This document shows positions 1 to 11,171 of a stretch of 64,000 nt of DNA, in pieces. This stretch comes from Saitoella complicata NRRL Y-17804 (lineage: Eukaryota > Ascomycota > Saitoellomycetes > Saitoellales > Saitoellaceae). Within the stretch, counting starts at the first letter, position 1. Each line of letters opens with the position of its first letter. The stretch covers positions 186,001-250,000 of the forward strand of contig NW_017566996.1 in the NCBI RefSeq assembly GCF_001661265.1, in the 5' to 3' direction. Below the pieces are notes generated by a model. That model did no database searches. It was not told where the DNA came from and saw only the letters and a program-made list of their open reading frames with translations. Both the position numbers and the translations under genes were made by a program.

Positions 1-620
1 CATTGTTGAGTGGACAGAAGGAGGGAGAGAGGGATATCTAAGCGTGCGAACGAAGGAGCTGCGAAGATGCGTGGCACAAATTATTTGAAGGATGAGAAAG
101 AGAGAGACAGGAGGACGAGGCAGGACGTCAACGCGAACCAGCATTAGAGAAGACCGCCTCAACTGCGGAAGCAAGAAACCCACCGGGACTATAATAAAGA
201 ATAATAAACACCAAAACCCGATCTAAACGCCTTGCCTATTTCGTTCTTGGGAAGTATGTCGAGTACCGTCGAAACCTATGTAATAACTTTACCCTTTCGG
301 GAATGGATCGCCCTTCACCATAAACCGCTCCCAGGCCTTGTCGCGGTCCGTCGATATTAAGGTGTGCAATATGGACCCGGAGTACAGTTAACCGACGTCG
401 ACGTGCGTTGCACCGAGCTTATGATCATGTGCACTCGACGTCACATGGGCATCATTGACATATGACCATGGGTTCCTGCCAGGCCGGGTGTTGGGGATCG
501 GGTCGATATCGTGACATGGATGAGGGGCATATAAGGTGGGTCATGGATTCAATTGGTTTTCCCCACTGCAATTGAACCGAGATACCCATTATACCGGCGA
601 ACGGTTGCAATTGCTCAAAG
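1..620. other. Left-edge intergenic region
   Basis: No supported gene. The left part is purine-rich on the plus strand. A CAT at bases 1-3 would be an ATG on the minus strand, preceded there by a pyrimidine-rich leader and the context TCAACA, so it could be the start codon of a divergent gene lying off the left edge. That is a weak inference. The right part is the promoter of the NmrA-like gene. Confidence 0.4.
530..535 (+). promoter_or_regulatory. Candidate TATA box of the NmrA-like gene
   Basis: TATAAG lies about 90 bp before the ATG at 621, a usual distance for a fungal core promoter element. Motif match only. Confidence 0.35.
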
Positions 621-2021
621 ATGCCCAACGAAGACGACTACAAATCATCTCCCCGCAACCTCCTCATCACCTCCGCCGACGGCCAAACCGGCCACCTCCT
701 CGCCGAACTCCTCCTAGACCCCGACTCCGCCGACGACTTCCACGCCCAATTCACGAGTCTGACATGTCTCACCCTCGATCCATCTAAATGTTCTGATCTC
801 GAGGAGGCTGGGGCTAAGATTGTCGAACACGTCCCTGGTGATAAAGAGGGGTTGGTGCAAGCGATGAAGGAGGGGAATATTGATACTGTCGTGATTATCC
901 CTCCCGCGAAGGAGAACAAGATGGAGTTGTTCACGGAGACCGTCGAAGCAGCTGTTGAAGCTGGGACGGTTGTTAACACGATCTTACTTTCTTCGGCGGG
1001 TATCGATTATGCGGATCCGAAGAAACATCCACGACTCACGGAGTTCAAGGAGATGGAACACATGCTCATGCGCCGTGGGAAGATGAACCCTGACTCTGAG
1101 ACGGGTAATTCGCCATGTATCGTCCGTGCCGGGTTCTACGCCGAGAATCTCCTTCTCTATACGAAAACGAGTCCGGAGCTTCCTTTGCCGGTGAGCGAAA
1201 ATAGAGCTTTCGCACCGCTCGCACTTGGGGATTTGAGTCTGTTGTTGGCCCATATCGCTGTCGGACGTGGACCGAATGGGTTATCCGACCAACACCGCGG
1301 GCAACTCATCATCATGACCGGTCCCGCAATGCAAACCCCCACCGAACTCGCCAAAACCGCCTCCGAACACGCGGGTAAACGAATCACCTACACCCAATCC
1401 ACCCCCGCCGAAGCCAAAAAACTATTGGAGAATGATACGAGTCTCGATGAGGCCGAGATCGAGTATTTGTTGGAGTATTGGGATTTGGTGGAGGGGTGTT
1501 TTACGGGGTATATTAGTACGCATGCGTTTCATGATATTACGGGGGAGAGCCCGCAGGAGATGGGTGAGTGGTGGGAGATTTATGGTGGGGAGTTTGGGGA
1601 GGGTGGGAAGGGCCAACCGGAGCGTAAACGTCGTCGTACGACGAAGGGAAAGGGACAAGCTGCGAAGCCGAAGGAGGAGCCGAAGAAGAAGGAAGAGGAG
1701 GTGGATTTGACTGAGGATGTAGATGATGAGGATGATGAGGATGATGAGGCGGAGTTTGAGCCGGATGCGGCGGTTATGCAGGGGGCGGCTGACGATGATG
1801 TCGAGGGGGATGTGGAGGAAGAAGACGAAATCGTCGCTGACGCCGACGACGATGACGAAGAAGAAGAGGAAGAGGAAGAACCGAAGCCCAAGGGAACGAA
1901 GAGGAAGTCGAACAACCCCACGGGGAAGAACGCCAAGTCTGCACCCGCCAAGGAGGCCCAGCGTGAGGCCGGGAGGAAGGGAGGTAAGGCTAGCGCTTCT
2001 AGCCGCGGGAAGAAGCGCTGA
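621..2021 (+). CDS. NmrA-like NAD(P)-binding protein with an acidic/basic nuclear-type tail
   Basis: The gene has one exon and encodes 466 aa. Residues about 11-320 look like an atypical short-chain dehydrogenase/NmrA Rossmann fold: a beta strand followed by TSADGQTGHL (a variant GxxGxxG loop), a conserved LLSSAGID strand, and later VRAGFYAENLL, the segment that selects substrate in NmrA-type proteins. NmrA proteins usually sense the dinucleotide redox state rather than catalyse. From about residue 330 the composition changes sharply: a basic cluster (RKRRR, about 334-338), long Asp/Glu runs, then Lys/Arg/Ala-rich sequence ending in GKKR. This tail resembles those of nuclear chromatin-associated proteins, so nuclear localisation is likely but inferred. 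The tail is in the same open frame with no intron, so the fusion is not an artefact of exon joining. Substrate and role are unknown. Confidence 0.75.
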   Translation: MPNEDDYKSSPRNLLITSADGQTGHLLAELLLDPDSADDFHAQFTSLTCLTLDPSKCSDLEEAGAKIVEHVPGDKEGLVQAMKEGNIDTVVIIPPAKENKMELFTETVEAAVEAGTVVNTILLSSAGIDYADPKKHPRLTEFKEMEHMLMRRGKMNPDSETGNSPCIVRAGFYAENLLLYTKTSPELPLPVSENRAFAPLALGDLSLLLAHIAVGRGPNGLSDQHRGQLIIMTGPAMQTPTELAKTASEHAGKRITYTQSTPAEAKKLLENDTSLDEAEIEYLLEYWDLVEGCFTGYISTHAFHDITGESPQEMGEWWEIYGGEFGEGGKGQPERKRRRTTKGKGQAAKPKEEPKKKEEEVDLTEDVDDEDDEDDEAEFEPDAAVMQGAADDDVEGDVEEEDEIVADADDDDEEEEEEEEPKPKGTKRKSNNPTGKNAKSAPAKEAQREAGRKGGKASASSRGKKR

Positions 2022-2274
2022 GAAGGTGAAAAATCACATGTTGTTTGAGGCTTGATGTGGGATGATTAAGCAGACTTATGTTGTACCTGTATTTCAGTTA
2101 ATCCATGACTATCGATATCCGCAGCGAAAGGTTCGAAGAGAAAGATACCTAGCTGCGCGGCCCTTTGGATGATCGCTGTCACAAATGGTGCCGGACGGTC
2201 AAATGCGAGCAGCGGTCCGAATCACATCATATTTTTACATCGTACATCCATCTACATATTTTCATATCCTACAC

Positions 2275-3185
<911 letters not shown>

Positions 3186-3393
3186 TGCAGTGGTTGTTGG
3201 TTGAAATGGTATTTTCGCGGGGTGCGGTCGACCGATGAGCAGCTGGGTTGGGGCTGACGCGCGAACCCAACCTCCAGCCTTTGTCAAGTCACCCCCAACA
3301 CCGGTTGTTACCAATCCTATATACCGTCTCCTCCTTCAATCCATCATCCAGTTAAGTCTCTTGATTGAATTCGCAGTGATACAACCAACAACC
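3186..3393. promoter_or_regulatory. Divergent promoter between adenylate kinase and Argonaute
   Basis: Only 208 bp separate the two start codons (3185 minus, 3394 plus), so the genes must share regulatory DNA. No clear TATA box is seen. The part next to Argonaute is pyrimidine-rich (CTCCTCCTTC type), as in many fungal 5' leaders. Confidence 0.6.
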
Positions 3394-6267
3394 ATGGCCG
3401 CTGCTTCCGCACCGCCAATCGCTTTAACGGATCTCGTCCGTCGTCCGGGTATGTTACACGTCCCCACCTCTGAAGTTTTCGAAGTTTTCAATTGATCGCT
3501 TTTGAGCACAGGTTTTAACACATCCTACGGCACCCCTTCCCGCGTCAACGCAAACCACTATCCCGTTACGCAACTCCCTCAAGGCCGTATCATCCAATGG
3601 GACGTTGACATCGTTCCCGCCCACAACAAAACCGCACGAGTCTCACAAGCTGTCAAGTGGAAAGTCTGGAGGAATAAGATGACGTGGGATGCGATGGGCG
3701 GTGCGCCGGTGGTTTACAATGGGGATAAGATTGCGTGGAGTTTGAGTGGGGAGGTGCCGTTTGAGGGGGCGGGTGGGGTTGTGTTTGAGGTTGATTTGAG
3801 TGTTGGAGGACCTGCTCCGGCTAAAATTTCTGCTGCTCCGGCTGCTCCTGTTGCTGCGGAGGGAGGTACGGCTGAGCGCGGTGGAAAGGGTGGACGTGGT
3901 GGTCGCGGAGGACGTGGTGGTGCCCGTGGAGGGAGCGCTGCTGCTGCTTCCTCTACCCCTGCCCCCGCCCCCGCCCCCACTCCGGCTCTTGCTCCAACTT
4001 CCGCGGCTCCTAAGGGAGACCGCCGCGACATCTTCCGCGTCACCTTAAAGTTCGCGACGACCATCGAGATGGAACCCCTCTCCCTTTTTCTCCATCACAA
4101 ACATTCGAAGGATACCGCCATCACCGAAGCAATCACCTTCCTCTCACATCTTATCCGCCAAACTCCTTCCTCCGGGCTCATCCCAATTCGTTCATCCTTC
4201 TTCACGTTGGAGGGAGGCATGAAGTTGGGTGATGGTCTCGAGGTCTTGAGTGGGATTTTCCAGAGTGCGAGACCGGCGTTTGGGAGGATGGGGTTGAATG
4301 TTGATGCGGTTATGACTGCATTCTTGGAGGGACATTTGAATGTGTTGGAGTATGCCAAGTTGGTGCTCAATGCGCGCCGCACTGAAGACGTTTCCCCTGG
4401 TACGATGAAGGGGGTCGCGTTGAAGAGAGCAATGAAGATCCTTAATAGGTTTGTGAGGGGGTTGGTGGTGTACGTCAAACACCGTGGTCCGTCAAAGGAG
4501 GAACAAGGACAGATGTTGAAGAGGGTCGTCGAACGTGACGCGACCAAGCTCATCTTCGATCAATCCGGCCGCGACGGATCAACGGTTAAAGTAAGTGTCA
4601 CGAAGTATATGTTGGAGACCTACAACGTCCGCCTCCAACACCCCACCGCATTCGTCGCAGAGACGATGAGCGGAGCACACCTCCCCCTCGAACTCGCGTT
4701 CATCTTCCCCGGGCAGAAATTCAAGGGACAACTCAGCCCCCGTCAGTTGCAGGCGATGATCAAGATCGCGTGTACACGTCCCAACGAGCGATTTGGCGCT
4801 ATTCGACGCAATGTGGAGAGGTTGGATTGGAGTGGTGACATGTACCTCAAGCACTACGGTATGACGGTCTCCAAGACCATGGTAACATGTGACGCCCGTC
4901 TCCTCCCCCCGCCGAAAATCGTCTATGGAAGAGGTAAAGGGAATGAAGTCGTCCCGAGGGGTGGACAATGGAATTTGAGGGATAAGAAACTCATCGAACC
5001 GAAGCCTATCATTGGAATGGGGATGTTGATCATGGAGAGTCCCAGGGTTTTGCCAGCTGCAGTTGGAATGAATTGGTTAAAGTGCTTACAAACCACGGCC
5101 AGGAATTTGGGGATGGGAATACAGACACAGCAGCCGCCTGTGATGCACGCTGACATGGGCGATGTCGAACGCGATGTGGAGAGGTTGTGGCGCGCGACGG
5201 GGAACGCGGTCAACAGCAAACCGACTTTGTTGATTTTTGTGGTACCGAGTCCTGGGCAGGAGGTGTATCTCGCTATCAAGCATGTCTGTGATTTGAAGTT
5301 TGGGGTTGCGAGTCAGGTGGTTGTTATGAAACACGTGCAGCGCCCGTCTGACCAATACTGCGCTAATCTTCTCATGAAGATTAATGTCAAGTTGGGAGGG
5401 GTCAATGTTGTCTTGAGTCCTGATCCGAAGAATGTGTTGCAATCGGCGAAGGAGACGACGCTTTTGCTCGGTGCGGATGTTTCGCATCCGCCTCCCGGGA
5501 GTGGCGGGGTATCGTTGGCGAGTTTGGTTGGTTCGACGAATGTTGAGGGAACGAAGTACGCTGCTGTTGCTCGTGCCCAAGAGGGGAGGTTGGAGATGAT
5601 TGCGGATATGCAGGAGATGACGATGCAACTCCTTCGTTCGTTCTACAAAGGTACGCACAAAAAACCGACCAGGATTATCTATTTCAGGGATGGTGTGAGT
5701 GAGGGGCAGTTCAGGCAATGTCTCGATATCGAGCTCGCCGCGATCAAGCAAGCGTGTGAAATCCTGGAGCATGGGTATTCGCCCAAGATTACGGTGGTGA
5801 TTGCGCAGAAGCGCCATAACACTCGGTTCCAGCCGGCGACTCCGCAGGGCGGTGATCAGCACGGGAATGTCATCCCCGGAACCTGCGTCGACAACGGCGT
5901 CACCCACCCCTCCGAATTCGATTTCTACCTTGTGGCCCATAAAGCCCTCCAAGGCACTGCCCGTCCCGCCCACTAGCACGTCATCCACGACGAAAACAAC
6001 TTCCGCGCCGCCGATTTCCAGAAATTGGTTCATGACTTGTGTTATGTCTACGCACGCTCTACGACAAGTGTTAGTTTGGTGCCGGTAACGTACTATGCGC
6101 ATATTGTAGGTAATAGGGTCAAAGCGCATCTGAACGCGGATTTGTTGTTGGGATTGGGGAGTGAGACGGCCACGGAGGTTAGTGGGCACGGTGAGAGGGA
6201 GGATGCGAGGGTACCGGAGTTGCCGCAGGTTGAAGAGAAGTTGAGGGGTGTTATGTGGTTTATGTGA
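3394..6267 (+). CDS. AGO: Argonaute (RNAi effector) interrupted by an in-frame TAG in the Piwi domain
   Basis: There are two exons, 3394-3448 and 3512 onward; the 63-nt intron falls within the RRPGFNTSYG motif. The frame is open to a TAG at 5974-5976 (codon 840), then continues in the same frame to a TGA at 6265-6267 (936 codons counting the TAG). Order: N domain with a Gly/Arg-rich RGG-type insert (about 125-160), PAZ (about 280-415), MID (about 460-600), Piwi. Catalytic positions: D674 (ADVSHP), D745 (FRDGVSEGQF), and H882 (YYAH), the last lying beyond the TAG. By alignment the glutamate-finger position is Q724. The family normally reads RPSHYHV at the interruption; here RPAH is followed by TAG and then HVIHDENNF. 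Ending at the TAG would remove the catalytic His and the conserved C-terminus. Options are a recent nonsense change, stop-codon readthrough, or a base-calling error. Confidence 0.9.
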
Positions 6268-6836
6268 GTATGCGAGTGAGAAACGGTGTCCGCGGCGGAA
6301 AGTCTCTGTTGGTTTGTGAGTTTGGGCTCGTCCGGGAGATGGCTCCGAGGCACATGCCAACAGAGGCGACCGTATCGATATTCTTGTCGCGCGGCACAGT
6401 GTGTATCTGTGATATTATTTGTTCTGTACATTTATGTACATTGTTTTGTTCATTGTGAATATACCTACGTTGTTTCTGTTTTACTTCTGGGTGGTGTACG
6501 AAGTGGTCTTCATTGGCATTCCACGGGCTGTCCTGGCAGAGCTCCTCAGTCAAGCAGTGCACAGAGAATGTAAAGGACTTATGCAGCCTGAATAGGATCG
6601 CAATAGAATCAGCTGAACGAACAGATCAGTTCATGATCAGATCAGTCGCTATATTTTTCTCTCGTAGGTCAACCGCGCGCAAACCCTACTCTCCCACCGT
6701 GAACAGGCGCACCGCCACACCAACGAGCCTCACCAACGCTGGACCTTAGCCCGCGAATTTCGAGGCCGGGTTCCAGCGTTCTTTGGATTACGCCCAACAA
6801 CCACCCTTCCCTTTTCAACCCCCATAATCAGCAAAA
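6268..6836. other. Intergenic, Argonaute 3' end to uL14 promoter
   Basis: No gene is supported. The last 100 bp are pyrimidine-rich (ACCCTTCCCTTTTCAACCCC), as is usual just before ribosomal protein gene starts. Confidence 0.5.
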
Positions 6837-7468
6837 ATGTCTAAGCGCGGTACGTTACTCTCGAGTTGAGAGGAGGAGAGATGCTGTCGGTTCGTCTCGT
6901 CGTGTGAGGTTGTGGAGGGAGTGGAGAGACGAGGAGAAAAATCTGGTGCTGGGATGGCGAGGGAATTGGGAGTGGTGGATGCTCCGCTTCGAACGACGAC
7001 TGACAGACCTCTCTTTCTCTTTCTATCTGTCAGTTGACAGTCACTAACAAATGAACAGGACGTGGTGGTGCTGCCGGTAACAAATTCCGCATGACCCTCG
7101 GTCTCCCCACCGGAGCCGTCATGAACTGCGCCGACAACTCTGGCGCCAAGAACCTTTACGTCGTCTCCGTCTTCGGTACCGGCGCCCGTCTTAACCGTCT
7201 CCCCGCCGCCGCCCCCGGTGACATGATCATGGCCACCGTCAAGAAGGGAAAGCCCGAGTTGAGGAAGAAGATCATGCCCGCTGTCGTCGTTCGTCAGCGT
7301 AAGCCCTGGAGGAGGCCCGATGGTGTTTTCTTGTACTTTGAGGACAATGCTGGTGTTATTGTTAACCCTAAGGGTGAGATGAAGGGTTCTGCTATCACTG
7401 GCCCTGTTGCTAAGGAGTGCGCTGACCTTTGGCCTCGTATTGCCTCTAACTCTGGTACCGTTGTGTAA
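6837..7468 (+). CDS. RPL23: 60S ribosomal protein L23 (uL14)
   Basis: A component of the large ribosomal subunit near the elongation-factor site and the intersubunit bridge. Exon 1 is only 13 nt (6837-6849, encoding MSKR plus one base). A 209-nt intron, 6850-7058, has CACTAAC near its 3' end. Exon 2 is 7059-7468. The joined product starts [20 protein letters not shown] and is about 140 aa, the usual length. Conserved family segments are [35 protein letters not shown] and the C-terminal [19 protein letters not shown] very short first exon followed by a comparatively long intron is common in fungal ribosomal protein genes. The identification is secure. Confidence 0.97.
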
Positions 7469-7964
7469 GTTGTTTCATAAACGACTTGCATGATTGGATG
7501 AGTTGGAAAATATTGGGTTGAGGTGGCAGTGGCATGGAGACTCGAGGTTGAGCCGATCAAGCCGTCCGCGGAGTTTTGGAATCGAATCTTGACATTTTTG
7601 CGGGAATTGGGCGGTGGTAGGATTGAGAAATCTCAGTTTTCTGTTGCGTCTCTCTGTTTTGGAATTGTTCCTGTTCAATCATGTTTTTGGTGATTCGGAA
7701 CGTGTGGGGATGGATGCGACAACTATCGACACGACGACCCGCTCGCTACCCATGATTCTTTCAGCTCGGATTTATGATTCAGTACTCTCGTAACTCGTAT
7801 ACTACATTCCTGTATGTAAACCCGGACAGTCTCAATCGGGTATCCCGGGTTATCCACGTTACACGTCAATGTGCGGGGAAGTGCGCAGCCGCAGCCTCGT
7901 ACAACAGGCCACCCTCTCCCTCCTCTCCTCGATCACATACGGTCAATCATCGTAGCAGCAAGCA
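7469..7964. other. Intergenic, uL14 3' end to thioesterase promoter
   Basis: Only short chance reading frames. No RNA gene or repeat is seen. Confidence 0.5.
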
Positions 7965-8557
7965 ATGGCACCAACAACCATCCCTCCCTCAGCAAGACTG
8001 AAGTCCAACTACAAATACTTCCTCACCCATAATGTCCGCTGGTCAGACGTTGATCGATACGCACACGTCAATAACTCGATTTATCACCATTACTTTGATA
8101 CAATCGCCAATGAGTATCTCGGTTCGTCTCCCTTCCCCTTCCTTCCATCCAAGGACAAGCTAACACACAAACGGAGTACACAGTGAATCATTGCAACATG
8201 AACCCCGAACAATCCGACCTCGTAGGTCTAATGATCGCCTCAACCGTCCGCTTCTTCAGCCCAATAACCTTCCCCGGCTCCCTAACCCTCGGCCTAACCG
8301 TCTCCCACATCGGCGCAACCTCCGTCGAGTACCAAATTGCTGTGTGGCAAGACTCCCCGGCACCCTCTGAGGAAGATAAGGCGCATGGGAGGGAGGAGGG
8401 GAAGGAGGGGTTGGCGTGTGCGGTGTGCTTTGCGACCCATGTTTTTGTGAGGAGGGTTGGGCATGTTAAGGTTAAGGGGATGGAGGAGGGAGTTCGGAGA
8501 GGGTTGGAGAGGATTTTGGTGGAGAGCGGGGGTGGGGAGGGGAAGGGGAAGCTGTGA
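7965..8557 (+). CDS. Hotdog-fold acyl-CoA thioesterase (4HBT/YbgC-like)
   Basis: Two exons, 7965-8121 and 8184-8557, with a 62-nt intron (GTTCGT...CACAG), give 176 aa. The first exon carries the signature of the 4-hydroxybenzoyl-CoA thioesterase family, VRWSDVDRYAHVNNSIYHHYFD, in which the Asp of the DxDxxxHVNN motif is the usual catalytic residue. The splice restores ANEYLVNHCNMNP, the expected helix. The second exon has the expected strands (VRFFSPITFPGSLTLGLTV, VEYQIAVW, THVFVRR). Such proteins hydrolyse acyl-CoA thioesters; the substrate cannot be read from the sequence. A Glu/Gly-rich loop (about 125-135) separates two strands. The 5' half of exon 2 is C-rich and the 3' half G-rich in synonymous choice. 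Confidence 0.88.
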
Positions 8558-8857
8558 AGTAGGGTACCCGTGATACACGAGTATTCGTGCATCGGACTCG
8601 TCCATTCATACCGCGGCCGTTCAAACAAAGAGGAATGGAGTTAGGTTAAGGTTGTGACATCCAGTTCCTACGCACCACCAACGCCGGACAACGGGCCGTG
8701 TTTTAGGCGCCGCTGTACCCCATCCCATGCCTCACACAGCTGCTGGTTGACCGTACAATCTAAATGATCTGTAGCGGAATCGTCAGATAAGAAACGTCAT
8801 CAAGCTTTCCGTCAATCATCAAAGCCTCAGTTACCCATTCCGCTACCAGCTCGACGT
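8558..8857. other. Intergenic
   Basis: Nothing recognisable beyond the thioesterase 3' region and the promoter of the small downstream gene. Confidence 0.4.
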
Positions 8858-9140
8858 ATGTTCAAGCTGCAACGTGCAAGCAGTACGTCCACAACAATGA
8901 GCGCCCAAGAATCCAATAAAGCTGTCCAAGGCCACATCTCTAGCGCTCAAGGTTCGCCTCAACTTCGCGCTGGTCATTGGTTTGCACGACTAACTGAGGC
9001 CAACAGACCCCACCGATCCCGACCCCGAAACTAAACTCAAATCCACTGTCGAGGAAACACTCGCTGCGGCGGAGGACGTAACGGGGGGGGGAGTAAAGCA
9101 AGCGCGGAGGATCCTGATATGGGGAAGGATGTTGGGATGA
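8858..9140 (+). CDS. Small hypothetical protein, possibly frame-broken at a G run
   Basis: Not a recognised family. An ATG at 8858 (or in frame at 8897, MSAQESNK) begins an exon to 8951. A 55-nt intron, 8952-9006 (GTTCGC...CAACAG), joins it to DPTDPDPETKLKSTVEETLA, a sensible hydrophilic helix. In the unshifted frame the product ends at 9140 (75 aa). A run of nine G at 9083-9091 lies inside exon 2; the +1 frame after it reads SKASAEDPDMGKDVGMSVTE and ends at 9178 with more protein-like composition. So either the G run has a length error or polymorphism, or the gene is decaying. That it is a gene at all rests on the intron and the codon pattern. Confidence 0.4.
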
Positions 9141-9669
9141 GTGTTACTGAACCGGAGGTTGTTGGGTATGGTGGGTAAACGTGGGGTGGCAATAGCACGT
9201 TGGCCAGGTGGAGGAATACAGGAGATTGATGTTGTGTGATGGTATACGTAGTCCGAAGGAGAACATCGATCTCTATGCTTATCTCTGTAGCCTCACTTGA
9301 CTTGTAAGCTGTCCATCCGGCGTTCCCACGGGTCCCGAAACCCTAAGATCGTCTCGTAGTGTTGAGATAGGTATAAAGCCAGTACAGATTCCTGTTTTGG
9401 AGAATCCAACAATCCTACTATTCGTGATTGACAAGAAAGTTGGGTTGATCGCGTTGGTGACGAGGGGGATTGGGATGATTTTTCGTAGATGATGGTGGTG
9501 TTTGCGGGGTGCGAGAGTTGAGGGATGGTTGTCTAGTGAAATGTTGTTCTGGGTTCTGTTTCAGTTTCATCGTTCAACGAGAGGATTGTAAAGTAGAGTG
9601 TGTAGATTCTATCGTACCAGCCATGATCCATCAATCCACCCATATATATCTAGCATCATATATCCTTGT
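9141..9669. other. Intergenic
   Basis: Apart from the possible small-gene tail to 9178, nothing is supported. It is the 3' side of the minus-strand alcohol dehydrogenase. Confidence 0.45.
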
Positions 9670-10734
9670 CTAGTCGCACTTGAGAACATAACGGAAGCGG
9701 GGCTTGCCATCCTCCATATCAATCAACGCCTGGTTAACATCCTTCAAATCCCTAACCTCAATCCAAGACCTAACATTCGCCTTAACAGCCAACTCCAACA
9801 TCTCCCTAATCTCCGACGGAGATCCAATCAACGATCCACCAATCGAGACATTCGCCATCAACAACGGGAAGACGCTGAACGTGATCGCTTCCTCGGGCGC
9901 ACCGACCATGACGAACTTGCCGTGTCCGACTTTGAGGGTGGTACAGTATTCGGCGAGGGGCATGTCGGCGTTGTTTGCGGTACAAACAATGAGGTCGAAG
10001 TGACGCGCATACTTCTGGACCCAGCCTTCTTCGGATGTAGCGATGAAATCGTCAGCGCCGAGTTCGCGTGCATCGGCTTCTTTGGAACGAGAGCGCGAGA
10101 TAGCAGTAACGCGCGCCCCGAGTGCCTTGGCAAAGAGGAGTCCAAAGTGTCCGAGACCGCCGATACCGACGATTCCGACGTTCATACCGGGACCGACGTT
10201 GTTTTGCTTGAGGGGGGAGTAGACGGTGACGCCGCCGCACATCATGGGTGCCGCGATTTCAGAGGGGATCCCCTCGGGAATAGGAATACAGAAATGCGAG
10301 GGAACACGAGCGTAGTTGGCATAACCCCCCGTACTCTTCGATCCATCCGCGTATTTCCCGCCATAGGTTGGGATCATACCAGGAGGATTGGCACAGTATG
10401 ATTCTTTTTGCTTATTGCAGTCCTCGCAGGCGAGACACGAACCGGATTGTGCGCCGACGCCGATACGGTCACCGAGTTTGATGCCTTTGACGTTGGAGCC
10501 GACACGGACGGCTTTTCCGGCGATTTCGTGGCCGACGACTTGAGGGTAGTCGGTGGGACCCCAGCCGGAGCGGAGGGTGTGGAGGTCGGAGGAGCAGATA
10601 CCGCAGAACTCGATTTTGATGTCGACGTCGTCCTCGGTCCAGGTCTTGGGCTCGAAGGTACCGAATTTGAGGTTACCGACGGAGTCTTTGTCGTGTCCGA
10701 CCCATCCCTCGAATTTGTAGTCGGTAGTGGACAT
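9670..10734 (-). CDS. Zinc-dependent NADP alcohol dehydrogenase (ADH6/cinnamyl-alcohol type)
   Basis: A single-exon medium-chain dehydrogenase of 354 aa. It shows the catalytic zinc motif FCGICSSDLH, VVGHEIAGKAVRVG, the structural zinc cysteines (GSCLACEDCNKQKESYC), AAPMMCGGVTVYSPLK, and the nucleotide loop GIVGIGGLGHFGLL followed by SRSRSKEADA. The serines and arginines after that loop favour NADP(H) over NAD(H), as in yeast Adh6/Adh7. Family members reduce medium-chain and aromatic aldehydes. It lacks an N-terminal targeting signal, so it is probably cytosolic. It is separate from the aromatic cluster near 50-60 kb and from the different Zn-ADH there. Confidence 0.92.
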   Translation of the reverse strand: MSTTDYKFEGWVGHDKDSVGNLKFGTFEPKTWTEDDVDIKIEFCGICSSDLHTLRSGWGPTDYPQVVGHEIAGKAVRVGSNVKGIKLGDRIGVGAQSGSCLACEDCNKQKESYCANPPGMIPTYGGKYADGSKSTGGYANYARVPSHFCIPIPEGIPSEIAAPMMCGGVTVYSPLKQNNVGPGMNVGIVGIGGLGHFGLLFAKALGARVTAISRSRSKEADARELGADDFIATSEEGWVQKYARHFDLIVCTANNADMPLAEYCTTLKVGHGKFVMVGAPEEAITFSVFPLLMANVSIGGSLIGSPSEIREMLELAVKANVRSWIEVRDLKDVNQALIDMEDGKPRFRYVLKCD

Positions 10735-11171
10735 TTGTTATAATGTGGTCGTGTAAGTACTGGTCTACCTTGTAGGTCGTCAGGCTTCCTGCTTTATAGG
10801 GATCGGAAAACGCAACGCGTACGCCGTTCGAATTCGGCCCCGGCACGATCGCAACAGCCGAGTGACAACGCCCGCCCGGCAAACGGCCATCTAGATTAAC
10901 CGTAAGAAATATCTCGGATGCAGGGCATGATCGCCTTCCGAACTTTAGCGGTGCCTTCTCGGTCGAGACTGAGCGGTGTTGGGTGAGGCTCGAGGAGTTT
11001 TGTGCGCGGGCGCGCTTCTGCGGGAGGCGGGCGAGATTGATGGAGAATTTATTGATTCTTAAGTTAATTATTTAACAAATGTCATCGTTACATCGCGACC
11101 CCACCTTTTGAATTCCTCGATCAATCTCCAGTCCGGACCACTCACACGCATCAAACAAGTACTCAAAGGCC
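10735..11171. other. Divergent intergenic region, ADH6-like and DMAC1-like genes
   Basis: Promoter space for both neighbours. An AT-rich patch with TTAAGTTAATTATTTAA sits at about 11059-11075. No gene is seen. Confidence 0.45.
10793..10798 (-). promoter_or_regulatory. Candidate TATA box of the ADH6-like gene
   Basis: TATAAA on the minus strand lies about 60 bp before the start codon at 10734. Confidence 0.4.

Noticed and set aside
5960-5980. An intron removing the TAG in Argonaute
   Set aside because: Conserved protein sequence runs right up to and right after the TAG; the nearest upstream GT would leave an intron of under 20 nt, too short for splicing.
5086-6360. Antisense open frame of 424 codons opposite Argonaute
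   Set aside because: The plus strand carries the conserved MID and Piwi domains; the antisense product is Arg/His-rich without a pattern.
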